From the NCBI RefSeq assembly GCF_038896935.1, contig NZ_JBANDC010000004.1, positions 62,001-126,000 on the forward strand: a DNA stretch of 64,000 nucleotides. Reading direction: 5' to 3'. The DNA comes from Collimonas rhizosphaerae (lineage in GTDB: Bacteria; Pseudomonadota; Gammaproteobacteria; Burkholderiales; Burkholderiaceae_D). Numbering within the stretch: position 1 is the first letter of the stretch; the number at the start of each line of letters is the position of its first letter. Of this stretch, positions 7,839-16,226 are shown one piece after another. Below the pieces are notes generated by a model. The model searched no databases. It was not told the DNA's origin and was given only the letters and a program-made list of their open reading frames with translations. A program made the position numbers and the translations under genes.

Positions 7839-10800
7839 ACCAGGATCCGTTCGATGCCGCCGTTGTTGGCGCGTGCAACATAGTCCGGCAGCCAGTTCTC
7901 GCCCAGCAGGTGGCGCGCCATCTCGACCACGATGTAGTCTGCTGTGGTGCCGGAATCATCGTTGTAGCGCGACAGCCCTTGCAGGCAAGACGGGCAGGAA
8001 GTGAGGATCTTGACGTCGCCGCCGAAACCGTCGGCGCGCAGCTTGTCCGCGCCCTTGTTCATCTCCTCTTCCTTGCGGAAACGGACCTGGGTCGAGACAT
8101 CCGGACGGCTCACGCCGAAGGTGCCGGACTCGCCGCAGCAACGTTCGTTCTTCTCGATCTTGGTCCCGCTGTCGGTGGTGATGAGCGCGTTCACCGTCTT
8201 CATCGGGTCCTGCAGTTTCATCGGGCTGTGGCAAGGATCGTGGTACATGTAGCGCGTGCCGCTCACGCCTTCCAGCTTGAGATTCTTTTCCAGCAGGTAT
8301 TCGTGGATATCGATGATGCGGCAACCCGGGAAGATCTTGTCGAACTGGTAGCCCTGCAGCTGGTCGTAGCAAGTGCCGCAGGAAACGATCACGGTCTTGA
8401 TGTCGAGGTAGTTCAGGGTATTCGCCATGCGGTGGAACAGCACGCGGTTGTCGGTGATGATCTTTTCCGCCTTGTCGAAATCGCCCGAACCGCGCTGCGG
8501 ATAACCGCAGCACAGGTAACCCGGCGGCAGCACGGTCTGCACGCCGACCTGCCACAACATGGCTTGCGTAGCCAGGCCGACTTGCGAGAACAGCCGCTCG
8601 GAACCGCAGCCCGGGAAATAAAACACGGCTTCGGTATCGGCGGTGGTGCTCTTCGGATCGCGGATGATAGGCACGATCTTGTCGTCTTCGATATCCAGCA
8701 AGGCGCGCGCGGTCTTCTTCGGCAGGTTGCCCGGCATCTTCTTGTTGATGAAGTGGATCACCTGTTCCTTGATCGGCGCCTTGCCAACCGTGGCAGGCGG
8801 TTTCTTGGTCTGCTTCTTGGCGAATTTCTTCAGTATGTCGTTGCCCAGGCGCTGCGCCTTGAAACCCCAGTCGGTCATGACCTTGCGCGTCATGTTGATG
8901 GTGGCCGGATCGGTGGCGTTCAGGAAGAACATCGCAGCCGTGGTGCCGGGATTGAACGATTTCTTGTTCATCTTGCGCAGCAGGTTGCGCATGTTCATCG
9001 AGACGTCGCCGAAATCGATGTCGACCGGGCATGGCGTGACGCACTTGTGGCAGACCGTGCAGTGGTCGGCCACGTCTTCGAATTCTTCCCAATGCTTGAT
9101 CGAGATGCCGCGCCGGGTCTGCTCCTCGTACAGGAAGGCTTCCACCAGCAGCGAGGTCGCCAGGATCTTGTTGCGCGGCGAGTACAGCAGGTTGGCGCGC
9201 GGCACGTGGGTGGCGCACACCGGCTTGCATTTGCCGCAGCGCAGGCAGTCCTTGACGCTGTTGGCGATGGCGCCGATATCGCTTTGCTGCATGATCAGCG
9301 ATTCGTGTCCCATCAGGCCGAACGACGGCGTGTAGGCATTGCTCAGGTCGGCCTCGAAACCCGGCAGGTTGAGCAGCTTGCCCTTGTTGAAACGGCCTTC
9401 CGGATCGACCCGCAGCTTGTAGCTGCGGAAGTCCTTGATCTCGTCTTCGGTCAGGAACTCCAGCTTGGTGATGCCGATCCCGTGTTCGCCCGAAATCACG
9501 CCGTCCAGCGAACGCGCCAGGGTCATGATGCGCGCCACTGCGGCGTGCGCATCCTGCAGCATTTCATAGTGGTCGGAATTGACCGGCAGGTTGGTATGCA
9601 CGTTGCCGTCGCCGGCATGCATGTGCAAGGCGACGAATACGCGGCCGCGCAAGACCCGCTTGTGGATCGCGCTGCACTCGTCGAGGATCAGCTTGAACGA
9701 AGCACCGTTGAATATCTGGCGCAGCAAGGCGCGCACTTCCTGTTTCCAGGACACGCGCACGGTGCGGTCCTGCACCACGTCGAACACGGTGGCGTTGGGC
9801 TGCTGCAGCAGGCGCTGCTCGAACACCAGGCCGAGTTTTTCCAGCCCCAGCGCGGCCAGCTCGTCTTTCGCATCCTTGAGCGGCTTGTCCAGGTTGGCCA
9901 GCAGGTAAGTCCAGCGCGCCTGCACTTCGACCAGCAATTGCTCGGCCTGGTGCACGCGGTCTTCGAGTATTTCGGCAGCGGGAATGTCGTCGCCGTCGGC
10001 GTCGTCGCCCTTGCCCAGCGGCAGATTTCCCTTGAGCAGGAAATCGCGCAACTCATCCACCAGCTGCAGCTTGTTCTTGGCCGACAGCTCGATATTGATG
10101 CGTTCGATGCCGTCGGTGTACTCGCCCATGCGGTTGAGCGGAATCACCACGTCTTCATTGATCTTGAAGGCGTTGGTATGCTTGGCGATGGCGGCCGTGC
10201 GGGCACGGTCCAGCCAGAATTTCTTGCGCGCTTCCGGGCTGACTGCAATGAAACCTTCACCGACCCGGTTGTTGGCCATGCGCACCACTTCCGACGCCGC
10301 TTGCGCCACCGCGTTTTCATCGTCGCCGACGATGTCGCCGAACAAGGCCATCTTCGGCAGTACGCCGCGCTTCGATTTGGTGGTGTAGCCGACCGCGCGC
10401 AGGTAACGCTCGTCCAGGTGCTCCAGGCCGGCCAGGATGGCGCCGCCCTTCCTGGTTTCGGCATCGAGGAAGTCCTTGATCTCGACGATCGAAGGAATCG
10501 CATCGCGCGCCTGGCCGAAGAATTCCAGGCAGACGGTGCGCGTGTGCTTCGGCATCTTGTGCAGGATCCAGCGCCCGGAAGTGATCAGGCCATCGCAGCC
10601 TTCTTTCTGGATTCCCGGCAAACCCGCCAGGAATTTGTCGGTCACGTCCTTGCCCAGGCCTTCCTTGCGGAATACCCGGCCGGCGATTTCCAGGATCTCG
10701 GTCTTGAACGGCTTTTCGCTCGGCCGGCCCTTTTCCGCCGGATGGCGCCACTCCAGCTGGAAGCGCGCCAGCGGCGTGTCGTGGATCTTGCCCAAATTGT

Positions 10801-11842
10801 GGTCGAGACGGGTCACGTCCAGCCAGTCGCCGTTCGGGTCGACCATGCGCCAGCTCGCCAGATTATCCAGCGCGGTGCCCCACAGCACGGCTTTCTTGCC
10901 GCCGGCGTTCATGGCGATATTGCCGCCGACGCAGGATGCCTCGGCCGAAGTCGGATCGACCGCGAACACGAAACCGGCTTTTTCGGCGGCGTCGGACACG
11001 CGCTTGGTGACCACGCCGGCGCCGGAATAGATCGTCGCGTATTCTTTGTCGAGTCCTGGCAGGACGGCCATTTCGACTGCGCCCAGCTGTTCCAGTTTTT
11101 CGGTGTTGATGACTGCCGACAACGGCGTCAGCGGAATCGCGCCGCCGGTGTAGCCGGTGCCGCCGCCGCGCGGGATGATGGTCAGGCCGAGCTCGATGCA
11201 GCCCTTGACCAGGCCGGCCATTTCATCTTCGCTGTCGGGCGTCAGCACCACGAACGGATATTCGACGCGCCAGTCGGTGGCGTCGGTCACATGCGATACG
11301 CGCGACAGGCCGTCGAACTTGATGTTGTCCTTGGCGGTATAGCGCCCCAGGATCTTGTTGGCGCGCTTGCGCAGATCGTAGGTCTGGCGGAATTCGTCGG
11401 CGAAGGCGGCGATCGCCTTGCGCGCGGCGGCCAGCAGCGCTTCCACATTCTCGCTGCGTTTTTTCGCTTCTTCATCGCCGGCGGCATCGCCCTCGCCGGT
11501 GACGATACGGCGCTTGTCGACTTCGCCGAGCCGGTGATGCAACGCATCAATCAGGGCTTGGCGGCGCTTCGGGTTATCCAGCATGTCATCTTGCAGATAC
11601 GGATTGCGCCGCACTACCCAGATGTCGCCCAGCACTTCATACAGCATCCTGGCGGAACGGCCGGTCTGGCGCTTGCTGCGCAGTTCGTCGAGCAGGCGCC
11701 AGGATGCTTCGCCCAGCAGGCGGATCACGATCTCGCGATCTGAAAACGAGGTGTAGTTATAAGGAATCTCGCGCAAGCGCGTAGGAGCGGCGCCGTGTGG
11801 CGCGTCTGACAATAATGCCTGGATTTTGACTGGGGCGTTCAT
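7835..11842 (-). CDS. Giant FAD-linked oxidase / Fe-S / CCG-domain dehydrogenase (DUF3683 type)
   Basis: A 1335-residue fused respiratory-type dehydrogenase. It begins with a DUF3683-like N-terminus. A FAD-binding type 4 domain follows from about residue 195 (PRGGGTGYTGGA) and then an FAD-oxidase C-terminal domain (HMHAGDGNVHTN, GEHGIG). Two 4Fe-4S motifs lie near residues 865-935 (CLRCGKCKPVC, CTVCHKCVTPC). Two cysteine-rich CCG domains finish the protein (FPGCGSER, CCGYPQ, SCGTC, CCGESG). It resembles a fusion of the glycolate or D-lactate dehydrogenase subunits GlcD/GlcE/GlcF or Dld-II. The likely role is 2-hydroxy-acid oxidation feeding the quinone pool. The substrate is not determinable. 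Confidence 0.85.
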   Translation of the reverse strand: MNAPVKIQALLSDAPHGAAPTRLREIPYNYTSFSDREIVIRLLGEASWRLLDELRSKRQTGRSARMLYEVLGDIWVVRRNPYLQDDMLDNPKRRQALIDALHHRLGEVDKRRIVTGEGDAAGDEEAKKRSENVEALLAAARKAIAAFADEFRQTYDLRKRANKILGRYTAKDNIKFDGLSRVSHVTDATDWRVEYPFVVLTPDSEDEMAGLVKGCIELGLTIIPRGGGTGYTGGAIPLTPLSAVINTEKLEQLGAVEMAVLPGLDKEYATIYSGAGVVTKRVSDAAEKAGFVFAVDPTSAEASCVGGNIAMNAGGKKAVLWGTALDNLASWRMVDPNGDWLDVTRLDHNLGKIHDTPLARFQLEWRHPAEKGRPSEKPFKTEILEIAGRVFRKEGLGKDVTDKFLAGLPGIQKEGCDGLITSGRWILHKMPKHTRTVCLEFFGQARDAIPSIVEIKDFLDAETRKGGAILAGLEHLDERYLRAVGYTTKSKRGVLPKMALFGDIVGDDENAVAQAASEVVRMANNRVGEGFIAVSPEARKKFWLDRARTAAIAKHTNAFKINEDVVIPLNRMGEYTDGIERINIELSAKNKLQLVDELRDFLLKGNLPLGKGDDADGDDIPAAEILEDRVHQAEQLLVEVQARWTYLLANLDKPLKDAKDELAALGLEKLGLVFEQRLLQQPNATVFDVVQDRTVRVSWKQEVRALLRQIFNGASFKLILDECSAIHKRVLRGRVFVALHMHAGDGNVHTNLPVNSDHYEMLQDAHAAVARIMTLARSLDGVISGEHGIGITKLEFLTEDEIKDFRSYKLRVDPEGRFNKGKLLNLPGFEADLSNAYTPSFGLMGHESLIMQQSDIGAIANSVKDCLRCGKCKPVCATHVPRANLLYSPRNKILATSLLVEAFLYEEQTRRGISIKHWEEFEDVADHCTVCHKCVTPCPVDIDFGDVSMNMRNLLRKMNKKSFNPGTTAAMFFLNATDPATINMTRKVMTDWGFKAQRLGNDILKKFAKKQTKKPPATVGKAPIKEQVIHFINKKMPGNLPKKTARALLDIEDDKIVPIIRDPKSTTADTEAVFYFPGCGSERLFSQVGLATQAMLWQVGVQTVLPPGYLCCGYPQRGSGDFDKAEKIITDNRVLFHRMANTLNYLDIKTVIVSCGTCYDQLQGYQFDKIFPGCRIIDIHEYLLEKNLKLEGVSGTRYMYHDPCHSPMKLQDPMKTVNALITTDSGTKIEKNERCCGESGTFGVSRPDVSTQVRFRKEEEMNKGADKLRADGFGGDVKILTSCPSCLQGLSRYNDDSGTTADYIVVEMARHLLGENWLPDYVARANNGGIERILV

Positions 11843-12048
11843 TGGTCTATGAAAGTTGACTGCGGCTACTGAACCTGCATTTTAGCTTATCGCGCTGCGT
11901 CACGAGGGCAAGATGCCGATTTGTGCAGTGCAAGGCATTGAGCGGCTGCGAATAGGCAAATGCAATGAAATCAATAAAAACAATCAATTTTCATATATTA
12001 ATAGTCTTTAACTACAATGTATCCATACCCATTTTTTCAGGAGCCATC
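11843..12048. other. AT-rich divergent promoter region
   Basis: 206 non-coding bases between the large flavoprotein gene (minus) and the small genes that begin at 12049 (plus). The stretch 11960-12035 is strikingly AT-rich for this genome. It contains TACAAT at 12013-12018, a plausible -10 box about 30 bases before the first small ATG, with only weak -35 candidates (TTTCAT at 11989). Confidence 0.4.
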
Positions 12049-12126
12049 ATGTTTAGCGAGATCATCAGTGAAATCCTCGACAGCATTTCCTGCACATTGG
12101 CCGACTACGGCCAGTGCAAGGGCTGA
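12049..12126 (+). CDS. 25-residue small protein, unknown function
   Basis: A short frame beginning MFSEIISEILDSIS and ending GQCKG, with two cysteines. It is supported by a good Shine-Dalgarno (CAGGAG, 5-6 bases before ATG), an AT-rich promoter-like region with TACAAT about 30 bases upstream, and a second small gene 24 bases downstream. The N-terminal half is predicted amphipathic helix by inspection. I recognise no family. It could also be a leader peptide for the next gene. Confidence 0.45.
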   Translation: MFSEIISEILDSISCTLADYGQCKG

Positions 12127-12150
12127 TTCACCGTACCCCGGAGGCAAGCC

Positions 12151-12300
12151 ATGACACCCGTTTCCTTATCGCGCAGGAATCCCTATTTCGGCATGTCCTA
12201 CCTGCTGCGCCAGCGCGCATGGCCGTTGCGCATGCTGCCCTACCTGATCTTGCTGCTGATCACGCCGGCGATGTTCTGGGCCGGCCTTTCCGCGCTCTGA
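12151..12300 (+). CDS. 49-residue small membrane protein, unknown function
   Basis: A short frame with a strong Shine-Dalgarno (CGGAGG, 7 bases before ATG). The N-terminal half is basic (SLSRRNP, LLRQRAWPLR), and one hydrophobic segment spans about residues 30-48 (LPYLILLLITPAMFWAGL). The positive-inside rule places the N-terminus in the cytoplasm. It follows the 25-residue frame by 24 bases, as in a two-gene small-protein operon. I do not recognise it. A small inner-membrane regulator or a hydrophobic toxin are both possible. Confidence 0.5.
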   Translation: MTPVSLSRRNPYFGMSYLLRQRAWPLRMLPYLILLLITPAMFWAGLSAL

Positions 12301-12356
12301 TCAAACCCGCCGCAGTTCGGCGGCGATCTCGGCGGCGATCCGGCTCTTGTTCCGGT

Positions 12357-12848
12357 TCACGCCAGCCAGCTTGCGACTTGCCGCCAGAATCCGTCCGGCA
12401 CGTTCATCAGCAGCCAGACGACGAACACATAGCGCGCGAACTTGCCGACCGCCATATACGCGACACAGGGCCAGAACGGCAGCTTGAGCCAGCCGCCCAG
12501 GGTGCAGATCGGGTCGCCTATGCCCGGCACCCAGGCCAGCAGCATGGTTTTGGCGCCGTAACGCTGCAGCCAGTTGAACCAGCCGCTGCCGCGCTCGCGG
12601 GCGAATGCCTGCTTGGCGCCGTAACCCATCCAGTAATCCACCACGCCGCCTAGCGTATTGCCCGCGGTCGCGACCAGGATCACCGGCCAGAACAGCGCGC
12701 CGTTGGCCTTGATCACGGCAAACACGGCCGGCTCGGAACCCAGCGGCAGCAGGGTGGCGGCGACAAAACTGATGATGAAGACGGAAGTCAGGCCGACCGT
12801 CGGCACGGCGAGCGTCTTGAGCAACCATAAAACAGCGGATTCGATCAT
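12357..12848 (-). CDS. YqaA-type inner-membrane protein (VTT/DedA-related)
   Basis: A 163-residue integral membrane protein with four to five hydrophobic segments. It carries the YqaA/VTT-domain signatures: LPLGSEPAVF, GNTLGGVVDYWMGYGAK, and WVPGIGDPICTLGGWLKLPF with its re-entrant Pro-Gly motif. VTT-domain proteins act in lipid scrambling or envelope maintenance; the specific role of YqaA is unknown. It is divergent from ilvA with 166 bases between. Confidence 0.85.
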   Translation of the reverse strand: MIESAVLWLLKTLAVPTVGLTSVFIISFVAATLLPLGSEPAVFAVIKANGALFWPVILVATAGNTLGGVVDYWMGYGAKQAFARERGSGWFNWLQRYGAKTMLLAWVPGIGDPICTLGGWLKLPFWPCVAYMAVGKFARYVFVVWLLMNVPDGFWRQVASWLA

Positions 12849-12878
12849 GGAAAACTATTCGGAGAAAGACGGCAGACC

Positions 12879-12909
12879 CGGCCGCACGCGAATAAATGGC
12901 ATGCGGCCG
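12879..12909. repeat. 8-bp inverted repeat between yqaA-type gene and ilvA
   Basis: Arms CGGCCGCA (12879-12886) and TGCGGCCG (12902-12909) are perfect and separated by 15 bases. They lie just upstream of the ilvA -10 box and upstream of the divergent YqaA-type gene. No T-run follows on either strand, so a terminator is unlikely; a regulator site or mRNA hairpin is possible. Confidence 0.4.
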
Positions 12910-12941
12910 ACAAAACCTGGTGACGATTAAAAGCCGTCCAT

Positions 12942-12947
12942 TATAAT
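12942..12947 (+). promoter_or_regulatory. -10 box of ilvA
   Basis: A perfect TATAAT sits 67 bases upstream of the ilvA start. The best -35 candidates nearby (TGGTGA at 12918) are weak, so an activator may help or the -35 is degenerate. Confidence 0.45.
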
Positions 12948-13014
12948 GATCCGCTGTTTCCCCCGGCCTGATCCTGTTGTCGAGCGCGCTCGACATCCCC
13001 AATTTGACAACGAC

Positions 13015-14541
13015 ATGACCACAGATTATTTGCAGAAGATCCTCACCGCCCGCGTCTACGACGTCGCGGTCGAAACCCCTCTTGAACTGGCGCCAACGCT
13101 GTCGAAGCGTATTGAGAACCAGATTTATTTCAAGCGCGAGGACGTGCAAAGCGTGTTCAGTTTCAAGCTGCGCGGCGCCTACAACAAGATGGCCAGCCTG
13201 ACCCCGGCCCAGCTCAAGCGCGGTGTGATCTGCGCTTCGGCCGGCAACCACGCGCAAGGACTGGCGCTGTCGGCGGCCAAGCTCGGCTGCCGCGCCGTGA
13301 TCGTGATGCCGACCACCACGCCGCAAGTCAAGGTCGACGCAGTACGGGCGCGCGGCGGCGAAGTCGTTCTGTTCGGCGACTCCTACACCGACGCCTACAA
13401 CCACGCGCTGACGCTGGAAAAGAAACTCAAGCTGACCTTCGTCCATCCTTTCGACGATCCGCACGTGATCGCCGGCCAAGGCACCATCGGCATGGAAATC
13501 CTGCGCCAGCACGCCGGGCCCATCCATGCAATCTTCGTCCCGATAGGCGGCGGCGGTTTGATTGCCGGCATCGCTGCCTATGTCAAGGCGGTGCGGCCCG
13601 AGATCAAGATCATCGGCGTCCAGACCACCGATTCCGACGCCATGGCGCGCAGCCTGAAGGCGGGCCGCCGCGTCACCCTGGCGGATGTCGGCCTGTTCGC
13701 CGACGGCACCGCGGTCAAGCTGGTCGGCGAAGAAACCTTCCGCCTGGCGCGCCTGCATGTGGACGAAGTGATCCTGGTCGATACCGACGCCGTCTGCACC
13801 GCGATCAAGGATGTATTCCAGGATACGCGCAGCATCCTGGAACCGTCCGGCGCGCTGGCGGTGGCCGGCGCCAAAGCCTATGTCGAACGCGCCAAGGCCA
13901 CGCGCAAGCCGGTCAAGGACCAGACCCTGGTGACGATCGCCTCCGGCGCCAACATGAATTTCGACCGCTTGCGTTTCGTCGCCGAAATGGCCGACATCGG
14001 CCAGCTGCGCGAAGCCGTGTACGCCGTCACCATCCCGGAACAGTTCGGCAGCTTCCGCCGTTTCTGCGAACTGGTGGGGCCGCGCAACGTCACCGAATTC
14101 AACTACCGCATCAGCGACGAGAAAGTCGCGCACGTGTTTGTCGGCGTGCAGACGACCAGCGGCGAAGAAGCCAAGCAGATCGCCAGGAATTTCGAGAAAC
14201 ACGGCTTCAGCACGCTTGACCTGACCCATGACGAACTGGCCAAGGTCCACGTGCGGCACCTGGTGGGCGGCAAGAGCCCGCTGGCGGAAAACGAATTGCT
14301 GTACCGCTTTGAGTTCCCGGAACGTCCGGGCGCCCTGATGCGCTTCCTCAATTCGATGGCGCCCGACTGGAACATCAGCCTGTTCCATTACCGCAGCCAG
14401 GGCGGCGACGTCGGCCGCATCCTGGTCGGGCTGCAAGTGCCGAAAAAAGAAATGAAGATTTTCCGCACTTTCCTGTCCAGCCTGGGTTACCGCTATTGGG
14501 ATGAAAGCAGCAATCCGGTCTACAAGCTGTTCCTCGGCTAA
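13015..14541 (+). CDS. ilvA: Threonine ammonia-lyase, biosynthetic
   Basis: A 508-residue PLP enzyme converting threonine to 2-oxobutanoate and ammonia, the first step of isoleucine synthesis. The PLP lysine is K51 in SFKLRGAYN, and the phosphate-binding loop is GGGGLIAG. Two C-terminal ACT-like regulatory domains (about residues 330-508) indicate the isoleucine-inhibited biosynthetic form rather than the short catabolic TdcB type. The frame is open 23 codons upstream, but the MTTDYLQKIL start at 13015 matches family length. Confidence 0.95.
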   Translation: MTTDYLQKILTARVYDVAVETPLELAPTLSKRIENQIYFKREDVQSVFSFKLRGAYNKMASLTPAQLKRGVICASAGNHAQGLALSAAKLGCRAVIVMPTTTPQVKVDAVRARGGEVVLFGDSYTDAYNHALTLEKKLKLTFVHPFDDPHVIAGQGTIGMEILRQHAGPIHAIFVPIGGGGLIAGIAAYVKAVRPEIKIIGVQTTDSDAMARSLKAGRRVTLADVGLFADGTAVKLVGEETFRLARLHVDEVILVDTDAVCTAIKDVFQDTRSILEPSGALAVAGAKAYVERAKATRKPVKDQTLVTIASGANMNFDRLRFVAEMADIGQLREAVYAVTIPEQFGSFRRFCELVGPRNVTEFNYRISDEKVAHVFVGVQTTSGEEAKQIARNFEKHGFSTLDLTHDELAKVHVRHLVGGKSPLAENELLYRFEFPERPGALMRFLNSMAPDWNISLFHYRSQGGDVGRILVGLQVPKKEMKIFRTFLSSLGYRYWDESSNPVYKLFLG

Positions 14542-14554
14542 GACGCCCGGCCAC

Positions 14555-14594
14555 GCTCCCGATAGGCGCCATCAAGCGGCGAATATCGGGGAGC
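14555..14594 (+). repeat. Long imperfect hairpin between ilvA and queF
   Basis: GCTCCCGATA (14555-14564) pairs with TATCGGGGAGC (14584-14594) with one bulged G, around a 19-base loop. It begins 13 bases after the ilvA stop. No T-run follows, so it is not a standard intrinsic terminator; it may protect the ilvA 3' end or structure the queF leader. Confidence 0.45.
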
Positions 14595-14640
14595 TGTAGC
14601 TTATCTGGCAAAATACTGCTTTTAAGCACAAGCAGAAGCC

Positions 14641-15480
14641 ATGACTATCCCCAACACGCCTGACGCCTCGCCGCTGGGCAAACCCGCCGCCTACCAGACC
14701 CAGTACCAGCCTTCGCTGCTGTTCCCGATTGCCCGCCTGGGCAAGCGCGAAGAAATCGGCATCAGCGGCACGCTGCCGTTTTTCGGCGTCGATATCTGGA
14801 ATGCATATGAGGTGTCCTGGCTCAGCCTGCGCGGCAAGCCGCAAGTGGCGATCGCCACTTTCACGGTACCGGCGGATTCCCCCAACATCATCGAATCGAA
14901 GTCGTTCAAGCTGTACCTGAACTCCTTCAACCAGACCAGGCTGGCGGACAAGGACGCGCTGCTGCAGCTGCTGCGCACTGACATATCGGACGGTTTCGGC
15001 GCACCGGTGCATGTCACCCTGGCCACGGCCGAGGCCTTTTCCGGGCTCAAGCTGCAAGAACCGCAAGGCTTGCTGCTGGACCGGCTCGATATCGAAGTGG
15101 ACGAATACCAGCCTAATCCGTCGCTGCTGAAAAGCGATCCGGACCAGGTAGTGGTGGAAGAGACCCTGGTCTCGCACCTGCTGAAATCGAATTGCCTGGT
15201 CACCGGCCAGCCGGACTGGGGCAGCGTGCAGATCCATTACGTCGGCGCCGCCATCGACCAGGAGAGCCTGCTCAAGTACCTGATCAGCTTCCGCGAGCAC
15301 AATGAATTCCACGAACAATGCGTGGAACGCATATTTATGGACCTGATGCGCAACTGTCGGCCACAAAAGCTGTCTGTCTATGCGCGCTATACCCGGCGCG
15401 GTGGTCTCGATATCAATCCCTGGCGCAGCAATTTCTCCACATCGCAGCCACCGTTGAATTGGCGCCAGGCAAGGCAATAA
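14641..15480 (+). CDS. queF: NADPH-dependent 7-cyano-7-deazaguanine reductase QueF
   Basis: A 279-residue type II (tandem T-fold) QueF that reduces preQ0 to preQ1 in queuosine tRNA-modification synthesis. The catalytic cysteine is C185 in SNCLVTGQPDW. The substrate-contact segment ESKSFKLYLNSFNQT and the EFHEQCVERI motif are intact, and the length matches the unimodular proteobacterial enzyme. No preQ1 riboswitch was recognised upstream. Confidence 0.95.
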   Translation: MTIPNTPDASPLGKPAAYQTQYQPSLLFPIARLGKREEIGISGTLPFFGVDIWNAYEVSWLSLRGKPQVAIATFTVPADSPNIIESKSFKLYLNSFNQTRLADKDALLQLLRTDISDGFGAPVHVTLATAEAFSGLKLQEPQGLLLDRLDIEVDEYQPNPSLLKSDPDQVVVEETLVSHLLKSNCLVTGQPDWGSVQIHYVGAAIDQESLLKYLISFREHNEFHEQCVERIFMDLMRNCRPQKLSVYARYTRRGGLDINPWRSNFSTSQPPLNWRQARQ

Positions 15481-15614
15481 TTTACGTTCGGTTACAAACC
15501 GTAGCAAAAAAACAGCACTCAAGTGACTAAATAGTAGTAATTTGGTCGGGAATATTGACGTCCATAGGATCAACGTCTACCGTACGACCTCGCCGTAAAA
15601 GGACTCTTTCGCTT

Positions 15615-16226
15615 ATGACATTTTTTTCTCGTTTCACTACCCTCAAGCGCACTGCCTTGATCTCTTGCATTACAGCACTGGTCACCGTGGCTGCTCCAGC
15701 CCAGGCCCAGGAAACCCCGGACACCACCGGCTGGTTCAGCAAAACTCTCTCGCAGACCAAGAATCGTCTCGACAACATCGTCGAAAACGGCGACATGGAA
15801 GTGTATCTGTCGGGCTACGCCTATCACGGCCGCCGCACCTACACTAAAGAGCGCATCGAAGAACTGAATGAAAAGGCCTGGGGCCTGGGCGGCGGCCGCA
15901 CCATCCGCAACGCCGACGGCAACGACGAATCGCTGTACCTGTTCGCGATCCGCGACTCGCATTTCAAGCCGCAGATCATGGCTGGATATGCCTATGAATG
16001 GATCTGGAATGTCCCCAAGACGCCGGTCGAAGTCGGCGCCGGCTATACCGCCATGATGATGAGCCGCCAGGATTATTTCGGCGGCTTCCCGTTCCCGATC
16101 GCCTTGCCCGTGGTCTCGCTGGGCGTCAAGGGAGCCAAATTGATGGGATCTTACGTGCCTCGCCTGTCGCAGAACAAAGGCAACGGCGACGTCTGGCTGA
16201 TATTTGCGCGCTTTGAAGTTAAATAA
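15615..16226 (+). CDS. pagP: Lipid A palmitoyltransferase PagP
   Basis: A 203-residue outer-membrane beta-barrel enzyme that transfers palmitate from phospholipid to lipid A, adding resistance to antimicrobial peptides. The start MTFFSRF at 15615 gives a signal peptide cleaved after AQAQ (about residue 31). The active-site residues are visible as H71 (YAYHGRR) and D114-S115 (AIRDSHF). The His-to-Asp distance of 43 equals that of the E. coli enzyme. It ends in an aromatic-rich strand (WLIFARFEVK). An upstream extension to 15555 has no signal-peptide logic and is rejected. Confidence 0.9.
   Translation: MTFFSRFTTLKRTALISCITALVTVAAPAQAQETPDTTGWFSKTLSQTKNRLDNIVENGDMEVYLSGYAYHGRRTYTKERIEELNEKAWGLGGGRTIRNADGNDESLYLFAIRDSHFKPQIMAGYAYEWIWNVPKTPVEVGAGYTAMMMSRQDYFGGFPFPIALPVVSLGVKGAKLMGSYVPRLSQNKGNGDVWLIFARFEVK

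Noticed and set aside
7826..11743. 1305-codon plus-strand frame
   Set aside because: Exact antisense shadow of the large flavoprotein, whose motifs (GEHGIG, 4Fe-4S, CCG) are on the minus strand.
12309..12325. Terminator after the 49-residue gene
   Set aside because: A 6-bp CCGCCG/CGGCGG stem is present, but no T-run follows.
12301..14436. 711-codon minus-strand frame opposite ilvA
   Set aside because: ilvA on the plus strand has full catalytic and ACT regions; the antisense frame has no recognisable protein features.
14542..14640. preQ1 riboswitch before queF
   Set aside because: A hairpin is present, but the A-rich tail and conserved preQ1-I core that should follow are not recognisable.
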